A stretch of 64,000 bases of DNA from Strongylocentrotus purpuratus (Eukaryota; Echinodermata; Echinoidea; Camarodonta; Strongylocentrotidae). Shown here in pieces: positions 1 through 12,849 of this stretch. The notes beneath the pieces are model-generated. The model was not told where the DNA came from. It ran no database searches and worked only from the letters and a program-made list of their open reading frames with translations. Position 1 is the first letter of the stretch. Each line of letters begins with the position of its first letter. A program made the position numbers and the translations under genes. The stretch is from positions 35,572,266 through 35,636,265 of the forward strand of contig NW_022145610.1 in the NCBI RefSeq assembly GCF_000002235.5. The letters are read 5' to 3'.

Positions 1-3000
1 GATACCGTAAATTGTTATCTTAATAGCATCCAAATTTCGACTATTAAAATACATACAATGGTGTTTAAGAAAAGGAGCGAATCGAGGTGGGATTTCGGAA
101 GAAGTTCTGATCAGGTTTAGTAGGCGTCTGTTTCTATTTTGTTTCGGTGGGGTCTAGCGTTTTGTTTCATTTTTTTTTTGGCTTCATACTTCTTCAACGG
201 GCATCCTGCACTTTAAGCAATAAACCAAATGCAATTATAACTGCATAATCTACCGCGTGTAGGCTATCCGTAGGTGTATATAAAACGTATCTGATCAGGG
301 GTTAATTAGGCTGAATCTCCCTGGTTTACTGTTCGCAGGGAAAATTTGAATGACGTGTAGCAAACGTGGTTGTGGAATGATATGTCAATGTGTAGGAAAT
401 CAACATGGGTGCATTTCCAGAACACTTTCCAGCTTTATTAAACAACTGGCAAGGGAAGTCTCGACATCACCAATGCCCTTTTGCCCTTCGACAAAGGGCA
501 CTTCACAACCGTATTAAGAACAAGCGCTCATGCGAAGGAAATTGATAAAAGCTGTTTTTAAGATAGTTCACATCGGACAAACTGATGAAACAATAAAATT
601 GAAGAGCTGACTAGAGGAGGATGTTAAGACAGAGCATGAGAAGGTGACGTTGTGTCTTTGTCACATCCCATGGCAAGGATCATAACCAATGGAAGTGTGT
701 TTTCCATTTCCTGTTTAAGGGACCGATATTGTTTCTCTCTCTAGCAAACGATATAATCGTCCTCCCCGAGAACAGATATTCATAGGCCTATCTCACTAAA
801 CAGAACTACCGTTCAGGTAAAATCACACTGTTTTCCCTATAGACCCTTTAAAATAACATATTACATAGAACATGTAGAAAGAGCTGAAACCATATACAAT
901 GGAAATTATAACATTTTTTCTTTCGATTTTACCAAACATAATTATGCTGTTCACCATTTACCATCATTTTTTGTTGAAAAATATTATTGAAAGTAAGTAT
1001 TGAATGGTCAACAAAATATATGGAAATCCCGTGGAAGAGCAGGTAGACAGGTCAGTAATCCCCAGGTGTCACACAAGTAACAACTCCAAAGCGGTTTAGC
1101 TCTTTTACATTCATGTATTCATATCACTATTGCAATTAGTATACGAGGGTTAACATGATTGTTAACAAGAAGGGTTAACAAGAAGAACAACTTGGGAAAG
1201 CGATAAGTTTTGTTTCATGCACATCGAGTCTACACTAACGTTTATTTATCGATGTTATTACGTAACTTAGTGATTCAATTATTGATTAACTACATTCTCA
1301 ATTCTGTCAGGATCATTGTAAATATATCTTACATATTATTTTCTGTAAGATGATGTTTTACATTCTCTTACAGACGTTTTTTTTTTTTTACTGATTTAGT
1401 GTCGTTCAATCATTAAAATTTGAGATAGACTGAATTGTTTGACGTGTGAAGATAATTATACAGAGACCAACTCTCGGTGTCTAGTCTGACCTAACGGGCT
1501 GAATTCTGTGACTACCATCCTAAATAAGTGTAGGGCCTGAACAGTAATCAGATTACAAGCAGCAGAACAGTCAACAGTGATGACTCCGTATCTATAAATA
1601 CAAGCCTCGACAATGCGTGAATAATATCAATAATAATTCGATTTACCCACAGAAACCCCATCAGCTTCATGCTATTCTTCCTAAGGTCCCTCTAATTACT
1701 ATTACCCTAGCGATTGCCAAGTACCCATGGATTGAGAGTAAAGTAAATGAACCAGTATACCACGACACCTCTACTGAATTTAGCATGAGTCTCGTGGAAC
1801 TTCTAGAAGCAGTTTTGTTATCCTCGTTTATAGGGAAAATCGTAAGGATATCTTCAGAATTGTTATTGTTTTCTCAATGTAACTGCTAGAGATCGGAGAC
1901 CTCCATTTTCAATTTCAATTAAGAGGTTGCATGAACACCAGTCTTTTCATGTCGGACCAAGGAGTTCTTTGGTCGGGTATACTCAGAGTAGCGTTCTACA
2001 TTCGTATACTAGATGAAGTGGATTGAAAAGAGAGTGGGCTTTTCGTATCTACTTTGAGGATAAAATTATTTAAAAAAGGAATTCACAAGACTCCCACATT
2101 ATACCACCCTTATCCTCCGCAGTATCCAAGAACCGCAGTTTGTGAGCGCTAGTCTGGTAACTGGGATGATTGTGAATGAATGAGGGAATCACTGACCTTG
2201 TTTTGCAATATTTAGCAGTGAACTTCAAATTCTGGGTCAGACACCGTGGATTGTTTCCAGCCTAACTCACTCTCTTTCTCTCATCTCCCATTGTCTAAAT
2301 TTAGCCCAGGAAATAACGTAATACTTCCACTTCTGAAGGAAGTCGTATACTACGAGATGGTGGGTACCAGTCACACTAGCATATCCCTTTACTTTCCAAT
2401 CAAACAGATGGCACTGGAAAGGTAGAAAAAGCATCGCCCAGCTCGTCAGTGTTTCGGGATGCACAATACTTATGAGACTCCTTCATACGACATTACGACT
2501 AAATAGGTCGGGCCCAAAAGAAAAGCTTGCATAGGATACCTCTGTTGTCTGCTTCATTCTTCGATACCTTGGGAGAAGAATATTGGTGCTGGGGTATCCT
2601 TACCTTTGACAAGCTCCATCCCACCTCAGAAAGAATGATGGCGTTGTTCTTTAGACGTTAAACTAGGTGTAAAAACACGACGGCAAAGACTATCGAGAAA
2701 TACATAAATTAACCAAGATTTAAACATAACTTATATCATGTATATCTCATTATTGTATCATATCATCGATTGGTTTATGTGACTGTAATGCAAATAGGCC
2801 TTCTATATAAACTGACTTGAACCTTTGTACATGACCATAAAACTTGTCCATATTTGAATGTACATTGGCCCAATACGAAATGAATGAACGAATTAAATCA
2901 ACTTAGGGCAATTTCAGTAGCATTGTGCGTTAGGTGGAAATGTGTGAACATAATGATATTACGTCATACGAAGATGATTTCTGTAGGCAATATTATTCGG

Positions 3001-6000
3001 GTATTGTTCATTTCTTGAAAGTCTTTGCAATAGTGTTACGAAATGATTTATCTTTAGATACTCCAATATAATTCTACAAGGTATTGGAACTGACGCAGTG
3101 ACGACCTTCTTTGCGACTGTGCATAGTGACGATTTTAGGAAAGCTTTTTAAAAGCGTAGTTTTCAATAACGAAAGAGATCGTTCGAGTCTACGAACGCTT
3201 CTTATGTCTTTAGACAAGGCATGTCATCTATGTATGCCACTCTTGAACTTGTAACTTTGACTTCTTGGTGGGAAGTAATGCTTATTGAATGATTTGAGCA
3301 ATAAACACTACCTCTTTGGCTGCAGAACTAAAACCAGGGTAAAATACCGAAACGTATATGGAGACTTTATTGTATGAGAGTTACACTAATTGCCAACAAA
3401 TGTCATGACCATTAGGAACTACATTAGCATTAAATGTAATTAGCAATCGTAGCAATTGTAGTACCATTATCATAATCATGTTACTGCTTTATTAATACCG
3501 AGTTCGTAAATGCCTGCTTACTTGTTCATTCCTCTGGGGTAAACATTGGATTCGGTAAATTCTTGCACGAGACAGCTGGCTAGACACGCTATATCTGATT
3601 TGGCTTTGGTAAAGAGTCACACTCCGTCATGGCAATCTTTTAGATAAACGTTTTTGGATGAGGAGTTTGTCATCCATTTTGCTCTCTTACCACAACCATA
3701 ATGTTCAGGTTGAAGGACACTGCTGAAAATTGTCAAACGATTGACAGCAAGTTGGCTAAACCATCATTTGAATTTAATAGGGAAGGTATAATCATCAATA
3801 CATTTCCGAAACGCCTCATAGGATTAGCCTCCGAGTCACATGGATTTCCTTGATAAAAGTTCTCTTACCACTGACAAATCAACCAGACGAATTAAAGGTA
3901 TGAATGACAACATTGCTTCACGATTGATGTAAGTTGATTTCTGACAATGTTTTGAACAATAACTACGCCGCATGGAAGTAAATGCAATAGTCAACTAAAG
4001 GCTGCCATACAGAGAAAGAGAGAAATTCAAACGATTTTCTACCACTCGCTATAATGTTCGATCGTTTCCCTGGACCTACCATGCTCACTGATTTTCAAAT
4101 GTTATAATCCTTGGTTAGTATTAAACCTGTGATTCCTAAACAAAAAATGTTTGTTTTGTAAGTTTGAAAGTTTTTTAACGACTGTGCTTTACCATTAGTT
4201 GTTACACAAAATACGTAGTTCAAAAGATTGTAAATTGGTAAATTTGATCATGATAGCCATAGGCATAACCAAAGAGTTTGTCTGGTAACTCCTTGTGATC
4301 CGTCTGATAGTATGCCTGTTGTGGACTACATTTTAGTCTCAATGAGTAACCAGACCTCCTTTGTAGTCTCATGGACCGTTTCAAGAAGTTACCACACCTC
4401 CATGACTCATCTTTAGAATTGCGATCATGGATTTTATCTCCACATGTGCCTTTAAAATAGACGGACACTCAGAGAGGTGAGAAAGGTGAAAGTGGTCCCC
4501 GGGACCATCAACGAGACAACTTAATTCACACACCCAACCGGACGGCAAACTACGACTAAAATCACTGCATGGGCCCTGCTTCATAAACCTTGATATTAAA
4601 AAGATGTTGCAGTGAGTTGCTCCAATTGATACAGTATTAACTATCAACATTGTGGCATTTGAATGACTGTGAGCAAGTTGTCACAGATTTAAGGAAACCA
4701 TGGAAACATGTTTTGTGTTCGTGCAAATAGCATTTATTTGTTGGACTGTCTGGGACCTGATGTGTATCCCATGCCAATATGCATATAATATTAGTCTCTT
4801 GCTAATTGTTGTGCAGCTAGAGGGAACCGAACCCTCAACCTTCTGACCTAGAGTACATAATTCCAGTACTAGACAAGTTCTGAGTTACCTCGGAGAGATG
4901 CGTGGAGTTGTATCAGGAAGGTGAGAAGGGCATGTCAAGGGTAAGTTCAAGGAATGACTAGTTAATCTAGCCATGCGTTTGTCATCATTAGATTCAATCT
5001 ACTATGGTATATATGATTCTTGCAGCTACTAAGCCATGTGGCGTGATCCACTAGTAAGGGAGAGTCAATTATCTCATGTCAGTCCACATTGCAACGTTCA
5101 ACCGACCAGTGAGAGTGAAGGTCATACACGAAGCTCTTTAGCTGGTGGTGTTGGTGGTACCTATAATTCCGTATTTCCTTCCGGTGCTATATTATGTAGT
5201 ATTACACCATGGACCAACACTGTTAATAGCTCCTTTCAAAACAAACGACAATAGTCGCTTCAATGATTGTTACATCATGTCTAAATAGAAAGATTTGATT
5301 GTTAGCATAGGCCTAATAGATATGACTGACGCTTCATTATCCGAATTATAAGACGGAATAATTTCTCCTAACTACAGACTCATGCTACATACATACAAAA
5401 TCATATATAGCTATGGTCTACGTCTTGATCGACTTTGTTTTCGATTTGTTGTTGACAGATTTTATCTTGCAAAGCCAAGGCTGCCAAGGCTAGATCTACA
5501 GGTAGAGAAGTCAGATAAGTTAATAACTTAATATACTTTCGAGTATAAATAGCATACCATGTTAACGAGAGTGATGCCCCCAATTGAACTTGGCTTGATT
5601 TCTGGTGATAATGTTTGTCGACTGACGACACCCATGTGACTTACAAGGGACAAATCCGTTCTTCATCCTACCATAAGCCCATAATACATTCAATCCAGCA
5701 AGCACCTTGTTTTCACATGGATCCTATTCTACTCTGTCTGGGCCTCCCAGAGTCCCAAGCTCCACCAGTCGCGCTTTCTCCATTACCGTACAAGACTAGC
5801 AGGCATCTTAAACCGTTTCAGCTTCAGTATATATTCGGTTATACTACTACATGAACGTGTGACTTACTCAGTTACTGTCTCGTTCCATGAACGGTCTATC
5901 CCATACCGAAAGTTATTATACTAATTTATCAGAAGGTTGTTCAAGTTATCATTACATGCATATTAAAGCAGATCATTCTGCGTCTTCCGTTGCGTTAGAC

Positions 6001-7720
6001 TTTAGAGACTGAACTGGTTAAACTGCATTGCAGCACTGGTCTCCATCAAGCCAAGGCGCACACATGAGTCATGCAAGTATGAGCCAAGATTCTACAGACC
6101 ATCTCGATCAAGAATAATGAAAATATTGATATTTTACACAATAATAATTGACAACTTACCATTTTATCTTGAACCGTGATGAGATCATAGTGAAAGAAGT
6201 TAAACCGCATTACTCCAATTTTCCTGCTTTTAGGGTCAGACGGTGGCAAAACCGCGAGGAATTCTTTCTTCCTTGGCCGTGAGCCCAAAACATATCACAG
6301 ACGACGATGATACATTTGTACATTCAGCAAGAAGTCACCGGGCGCTTGAACTCGGGGACCCCAAAAGGTGAATAGATAAAGGTTAGAGAAGAAGGGAAGA
6401 GAACAAGTGGGATATCACGGTTTGCCCGGTGCTCGGAGCAAAGCCAAGTGAGATGAAACTTGAAGCGGACTGGGAGGAAAGATGGGAGGGACACTGTTCA
6501 CAGCTCCGCTCGAATTCAGACACCCCACGCGTGCTGCCTCCAAAGTGCTCGAGCGATAAACTCAGGAGTGACGATGAATCAGACTCTCCCCAGGATCCAG
6601 ACTTAGATAGAATGAGCCACGGGAAATGTTATATCTCCACTAAAGTACTTGAGAATAAAATGATGACAAACAGGATCAGAAACAAATGTATGGTGATGAG
6701 TACGCCTCAAAAGGAAGTCCTCGATCCTTGGTTATTTTTTGTGATGGCTGGCTGGACAAAATAGGTGTTGTTGCAGTAGACAATTTGCAACAAGTGACTG
6801 TTTTTGCGTCTGGTAAAACTAAAAGTGACTGGGTGCGTCGCTGCTACCGGTGGCCGTCTCTACATTGCGTGCGTGTCAGCTCTCAGTGAACACGTGTGCA
6901 TGTGGCAGCGAAAGTCTCCAAAATGAGCCAAATCGCTGGAACGTTACCAGGCAATAAAACTCTCTGAAGAATACAAGCTGCATTTATGAAAATATTCCGC
7001 GGGGTTTTCAATAACTCATTCTGTCACAGTAAGATATTCCGTCGCGGCTTGTGTTCTACTCTCTTATTATTTTCATTGAAAATATCCGTTTCTGTTAGAG
7101 GTATCCGACATCTGGTGATCGAGGTGTGTGCAGTTCTAACAAATATGTGATTTTATTCACATGGCAGCTAGCTAGAGTCCTAGTGTGCGCGTTCACGTCT
7201 GCCGCCCAGGTGCACTTGAAGCTCAGCCTCTTAATTCCGACAACGTTGCAATAGGGAGCTTGTGGTTTTAGCTCGCTCGTCATCCCGGGGGCGCATGGGT
7301 AGCTTGAGAACCCCCTGTCAAAGATTGAACCAATCACCGTGGACTCCTGAATCGGAGAGACGTGCGGCTTCAAGATAGAGGGCGTGTCCCTTTGTAATAT
7401 TATTGAAAGTAGTTATTCTCGGGGAAAGACATCTATGGCATGTTTATCAAATATCAATATACAGTTGTAGTTGGGGTCACTTTATTGTGTTGAAACATGT
7501 ATACAATCTATTGTAAATTGTATAAACGTGTAGGGAGAAGAGAGATGGAATGTCACGAGATTGGATGTAAATTTGCAGGATTCAACTTTCTTATTTTATT
7601 TCATCTCTTTGGCCCCTCTGCCTCGATGCCTAACATTTTTACATGGTCAGAGTTTATCGATGGCTCAGAATGTTTAAGCCAATCCGACACCAGGTTTCAT
7701 TTGCGATGGCTTTATCGAGG
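1..7720. other. Gene-free stretch
   Basis: No coding exon, RNA gene or intact transposon could be supported. Open frames here are short, lack recognisable motifs and do not chain through splice sites. The longest, near 6429-6764, is discussed under rejected items. Confidence 0.5.
4805..4912 (-). repeat. Degenerate tRNA-like SINE head (weak)
   Basis: On the minus strand an A-box-like GGTAACTCAG is followed about 50 bases later by the B-box-like GGGTTCGGTTCC. The spacing is tRNA-like. No tail or target duplication was seen, so this may be chance or an old tRNA-derived SINE. Confidence 0.3.
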
Positions 7721-7721
7721 G

Positions 7722-8050
7722 TTGGTTTCATTTCATTTCATTTGTATTGTTTTCATTTCCAACAAGATACAATACATTAAAACGAATACAATGTAAAATG
7801 TAAAAACATAGTTACATTTGTAATAAACAAATCTTTACAGAAATGTACATATTTCAAGAAGACAAAATTGAATAATAAATTTAACTGTATTTATATGTGG
7901 TGGAAATGGAGAGTTATACTAAAAAGGAAAGCTTGTAAATTGTGGACCCCTCAGATGATAATGAGTGCGAAAAGTGTCATTCAAGAGCAACTGGACAGAT
8001 TAACGACTTTTCATCGATCATCATCGTCTGGCGTTAGTTTATGGCAGTGA
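7722..8050 (-). repeat. Probable LINE 3' end, minus strand
   Basis: Read on the minus strand, an AT-rich non-coding sequence runs into a tandem AAATG tail (7722-7745). This layout matches other LINE 3' ends in the window. No reverse-transcriptase coding remains, so the family is open. Confidence 0.4.
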
Positions 8051-8072
8051 AGAAGTATATATAAATATAATT

Positions 8073-8123
8073 TCCATCATGTTTTGCGGAAAACGGTATG
8101 TATATTCCGCAAAGCGTGATGGA
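8073..8123. repeat. Small inverted repeat
   Basis: TCCATCATGTTTTGCGGA at about 8073-8090 is mirrored by TCCGCAAAGCGTGATGGA at about 8106-8123. This gives a short foldback with a 15-base loop. Function unknown. Confidence 0.5.
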
Positions 8124-8454
8124 TACTACTCGTAACCGCAAATGAGATACCAAAAGTAAACCGCAAAAATGAAAACAGACTTTGTTTACATCGGTTATGT
8201 TATGACTCGTCTGTTAGGTTTTGAAACTTTAACCAACATTTTAGGGAAATATACAAGAGGAAACCTAGGTGTCTGGGCACATTTTCGCTTGAGGATGATG
8301 ATTTATACATGTATAATGTTCATTTAAACAGGAAGGGAATGAATAATTTATGACTTCTAGTGTTCGGTTTTTGTAAACGTTCAGGTGGTGCAAACATGTG
8401 GTGGAAATAGGTGCATACTCTGCTATTTATTGGCTCGTCACTCCTTTTCGTTTT

Positions 8455-8868
8455 AGTGTATTCCCCCCCCCCCTTTTTCTGTATTGTATTTTATTGAACT
8501 CGCAAACAATTATTTGTCAAATTACTGCCGTCTTACTTTTAATTATATACTTCTCTCTATAGTAAACATTTTCTGTCCCTGTCATTTTTTCAAGTCTCCC
8601 AGGAACCTATTCTTTACAAGCCTTGCTTTTCAATATAGGTTCCTGCACATTTCACAGTTTGTACTTTTGTCTGGGTTTCCTTTAAATGATATTAGATGTC
8701 AAACAAATTTGATGACATGTAAATGTGTAGTCTAATTACTTTGTCAATTACTATAATCATTTTTTTTTGGTATTATGAAACAATATGTCTTTTTATATAT
8801 TTTGTTATCTGTATTATATCTGCATGTGAAATGTGAAACCAATAAACTCAAACTCAAACTCAAACAAG
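8455..8868 (+). repeat. Probable LINE 3' end with CTCAAA tail
   Basis: T-rich non-coding sequence ending in AATAAACTCAAA followed by about three tandem hexamers (8840-8866). AATAAA plus short tandem tail units is typical of the 3' end of several non-LTR clades. The coding part is absent. Confidence 0.45.
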
Positions 8869-9095
8869 TAAATGTAGACCAGGCATCTCGCTGTCCTAAA
8901 ATGAGGTAACATTTGAGTAATATCATACATCTCGGTGGGGTAGAGCATGATCATATGAGTAAGTTTTGCGTTTCTATAAACCTGACCATTTAAACAATTT
9001 GCATGTAACTATTTCGATTACCTTTTGAAAACAATACAAGTATTTTATATTCACTCACATTTCAATTACTTTTGCAACGCCGCGATACTTGACGG

Positions 9096-10191
9096 GTTAA
9101 TAATAATAATAATAACAATATTTATAAAGCGCAACATATCCATCTCTAGAGATGCTCAAGGCGCATACAAATAATTTAAATTAATATTTAACATACTTAA
9201 GATTAAAGAAATATTAAATATTAACTTGCATTAGATCATACAACTTCATCGTGCCAAGGTACATACAATGTGGCACAGTACGATTGTTTGTTTTGCATGC
9301 ATTGTATAAAAAAAACATTGAAATTTAACAATATGCATTGAGCATCAGGTGAGTTTTAAGCCCAGTTTTGAAAGTAGAGAGAGTGTTGGCCGTCTGAATA
9401 GAGAAAGGTAACTTATTCCACAAAGAAGGAGCTGCTGATGCAAATGCTCTATCCCCCCAATTTCTTTTGGTACGTATTTCTTTAAGTCTAATATTATGTG
9501 ATGAACGTAAACCAGAACGACCTGCAGAGTGGGGTGATAGAAGGGATGAAATATATTCTGGAGCTAGATCATTTAGTGCACGATAGGTTAAGAGTAGAAT
9601 TTTATATATCACACGCTGTTGAACAGGGAGCCAGTGCAGAGATTTCAAGATAGGAGTGATATGTGATGATATTCTGGTGTTAGTTACAAGGCGAGCAGCA
9701 GCATTCTGAACTTTTTGCAATCGGTTAATTTGGTTGGCGGGTAGTCGAAAGAGTAATGAATTGCAATTATCAAGGTGCGAAGTAACAAAAGCATGTACTA
9801 ACTGTTGGGTGGATTGAGGTGAGAGATATTGCCTAATTGCACGGATATTACGTAGATTACAATTGGCCAGTTTAACACAATTTGAAATATGGGTTTCGAG
9901 TGACATGGCAGAATCAAATATTACACCAAGATTCCTAGCTTTATGTACAGGAGATACAGGGGCAGAACCAACTTGAACATGAGAAACCTTAATTTTACTG
10001 AGCTGTCTACTGTTGCCAAGCAAAATGAATTCTGTTTTTGCATCATTTAGTTTTAAGCGACTCTCAATCATCCAGTTCCTTACATCAACTATACAGTTTT
10101 CAATTTTCTTCACATTTTCATCTATTTCTATCTGGACAGGTTTGCAAATAAAATAAAGCTGTAAGTCAGTTGCATGAACGTCTAACGACAA
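9096..10191 (-). mobile_element. 5'-truncated CR1/L2-type LINE
   Basis: An open frame of 288 codons (9325-10191) encodes the C-terminal part of a non-LTR reverse transcriptase. It includes LKLNDAKTEFILLGN, NLGVIFDS, HLDNCNSLLFRLP, LQKVQNAAARLVT, LKSLHWLPVQQRVIYKILL and a terminal LWNKLPFSIQ block, all characteristic of the CR1/L2 group. The catalytic YADD region and everything upstream are missing, so it is a dead 5' truncation. The remaining frame has no stops, which suggests a young insertion. The 3' end reads GCGCTTTATAAATATTG followed by an ATT microsatellite (9096-9122), as expected for L2/CR1 tails. Confidence 0.88.
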
Positions 10192-10192
10192 A

Positions 10193-11058
10193 GTTTACAT
10201 AATGTCTCTTTGATAATACAATTCACAGGGTTCACATCAGAGATACTTGAACTGTAAATAAACAAAATACAGAGGGAAGTTGTGCAGAAGAGACATTTGT
10301 ATCAGAATACGCTGCACATTATCTCTATATTCATGCAAAACATTTGTGACAGTCTGACAGATCGATCCAGAGTCGATAACTGATTAGAAGCTTCCGTATT
10401 GATATTGGGAAGTGATAGACTTTGTTATCAAATTCAATTCCATTGTCCATTCATGGCGGAGCGTATCTCCAGTCATGAGGGGGCGTTGGCCTTTTTAGGA
10501 GTATACACTGACAACAAAGTAGTGTTCCATCTGCTCAGGTTCATTGAAAAAGTCTATTTTTGATTCTTTTCCTTTTATATATTTTTTGTTTATCTCTCAG
10601 TTTTCTTTCGTTAGTTTCTTTTCGTTGTTTTGTTCTGTTCTGCGATTCGACGGACGGCAAGTGCCCCTCATCAATGGTGTATCTGCACGTCAAGTGTCAA
10701 TCAAGTAAAGAATAAAATAAGGGGAGAAAGGGAAGGAAAAGGGAAAGATAGAAGGGGGAAAGGATGATAAAGGAAGACAGCCGGGTCTTCTTCCGGGCCT
10801 TCCGCCTAATCGGTAGCCTTGTAAATTCGTATTTCATCTTCCGAGTTAGTCCGGTGCCCCCCCCCCAACTAAGCGTTTAAGTGCCCCCCCCCCCCCTCAA
10901 TGGAACGACTCACATTACGCCATTACATTCCGTAGCCTATATGCCACTAGCACCTTTGATAATATTTTGAAAGTAGCTGAATTGGTCCGAAGAGGAAGCG
11001 ATCCACAATATAAAAAAAACTGTTTACGAAAAGTACACTGCCTGTGCAGCTATCAAGA
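10193..11058. other. No gene seen
   Basis: Non-coding sequence with two poly-C tracts (about 10857-10866 and 10884-10897). Nothing else can be supported. Confidence 0.5.
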
Positions 11059-11066
11059 AGTGCAAT

Positions 11067-11172
11067 CAGGCGCGTACACAGGGGGGGGGGGTTAAACACA
11101 CCCTTTGGTAATTTTTTGTGTGTAAACCCCCCTAAATTTCTCTAAAACCCCCCCCCCCCCCCCCCTTTTGGA

Positions 11173-11203
<31 letters not shown>

Positions 11204-11438
11204 TCCCATGGTTGACCTAAAAAAGCTGACCTTACCCCCCCCCCCCCCCCAACGGAGCAAAAGGTCAAATTTTCAAATTTCGAGACCAAAAAAAAAAAAA
11301 AAAGTGTCCTCTTACCCCCCCCCCCCCCCCCCCCCCCCCCTTATTCAGCGGCTGGCTGAGTCGTTGCGAAATTTTCGGCCCGATTTATAAATGTTAAACC
11401 CCCCCCCCCCCCTTGAAAAAATCCTGCGTACGCGCCTG
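11067..11438. mobile_element. hAT-type MITE made largely of poly-C/poly-T tracts
   Basis: The ends are CAGGCGCGTACACAGG and CCTGCGTACGCGCCTG, inverted repeats of about 16 bp. They are flanked by the perfect 8-bp target duplication AGTGCAAT (11059-11066 and 11439-11446). CAG...CTG termini and an 8-bp duplication are hAT hallmarks. The 372-bp interior consists of C and T/A homopolymers with short spacers and encodes nothing; its proline-repeat open frame is an artefact. Confidence 0.88.
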
Positions 11439-11446
11439 AGTGCAAT

Positions 11447-12412
11447 TAATTGGTTATGAAATTCATCATCATTACCGCTTGTAATTACAAATTTCTCATT
11501 AACCCTGGATTAAAGTTTGAACTCTTCACCTTGTCTTGAACTCCGTTTTGAGTTATAATCCAACAGCGAACTGCTGAGAACATCTGTATTGTATGAACAG
11601 AATTTGTAATTGTAACTTCTTTTCAGCGTAATTGCCTTTTCCAAGAAATTTTCTTCAGAATTTTAGTTTAGAAATTTTGTAGTTTTATTTTCTATTTCTT
11701 AATCGGAAGTTGTTATTTTTCAAATATTTATAAGTGCACTTTTTAGTATTTTGACAGTGCACTTTGAGATCTATAAGTAGGTCTTTTCGGGAGTTCAGAA
11801 GGTTATTTCAGACCACATGTCTTTGAAAAGTACACCTTTGACTGGCAGCTTACATTATACATGTGAGGAGATGGGTATATATCATGCTTCTTTATTTTCA
11901 TCTAGACCAACTCCATCAATATTCGCCATCATTATTTGATGGTTGATTTGTACATTTTGTTGCACGTACGTTCCTTTTTGTTTAAGTAAGGCATTACAAG
12001 TTTTAAACGCGATGATAACAGTGTCACCATTCCAGCTGTGAAGTTCTCATTTAGACACTTCCAGAGACAAGTTCATTATTTTGAAACTCCAAAAGCCACT
12101 ATCAAGACTGCATTTTTCTTTTTCAATTGCAATGATAGGCCTCGAATAAGAATCGTATAGGTTTGAGTTCACATAGCGTTACGTCGTCTCTCCTCAATTA
12201 TTATTTTTGCGCGAAAGCTAAAAAGAATTTCAAAACAGAAAAATATCTTGAAACTTGAACTTGATCTTGGAATACACAGAATACTAACATGTTTTTATAT
12301 ATGTATATGTAAATATTAATTTCTATCTAGACATATGATTCTTACTCATTAGAAACGTCGGTTAGTCAGTTTCCCTTTAACTTTTACAACAAAAGTTAGT
12401 TTCCTAATCATT
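11447..12412. other. No gene seen
   Basis: AT-rich non-coding sequence without recognisable exons or repeats. Confidence 0.5.
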
Positions 12413-12705
12413 CTAACGATATGCCATACTTATATAGCGCTTATCACGGATCACCAATAATGTGTCCAAAAATGCGCTGTAAATAATAAAGAGAAGGTAA
12501 AAATAACGAGAAAAACAAAAGAATATTGAGAAGAGTGAGATGCTCTCATCATAATTCATAATTCGAAGAAGAAATATGAAGAGGTATTTCAAAGTTGTCA
12601 ACAGTATCACGATTTTTAATATTATTTTGTGGCAATTTATTCAAAAGCTCTGCTGATGCCACCTGACCAACAAAGCTTTGTATTTATTTAAAGGGTTGTT
12701 AGAAG
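12413..12705 (-). repeat. Decayed CR1/L2-like LINE 3' fragment
   Basis: Minus-strand translation gives ASAELLNKLPQNNIKN followed by DNFEIPLH. This resembles the last conserved block of CR1/L2 proteins (LWNKLP...STFK..LKTHL). The downstream end AAGCGCTATATAAGTATGG matches the LINE and SINE 3' ends elsewhere in the window. Stops and frame changes show it is old. Confidence 0.45.
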
Positions 12706-12849
12706 AGACTTTTAGTTCAAATAAGTCAAAGTATATTTGTTTCTTTCTTTCTATTAGGTGGACAAAATTGTCGCACGAAATTGTGGAACAAAATCGTTGC
12801 GTGACTGTGGCGGAAACGGTGAAACATGTGTAGGTACACATGGGCGCGA

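Noticed and set aside
6429-6764. 111-codon open frame with acidic/Ser-rich residues, somewhat protein-like
   Set aside because: No recognisable motif, no clear start context and no splice partners found. It could be an exon of an unseen gene but cannot be supported.
11208-11390. Proline-repeat open frame
   Set aside because: Poly-C tracts inside the hAT MITE.
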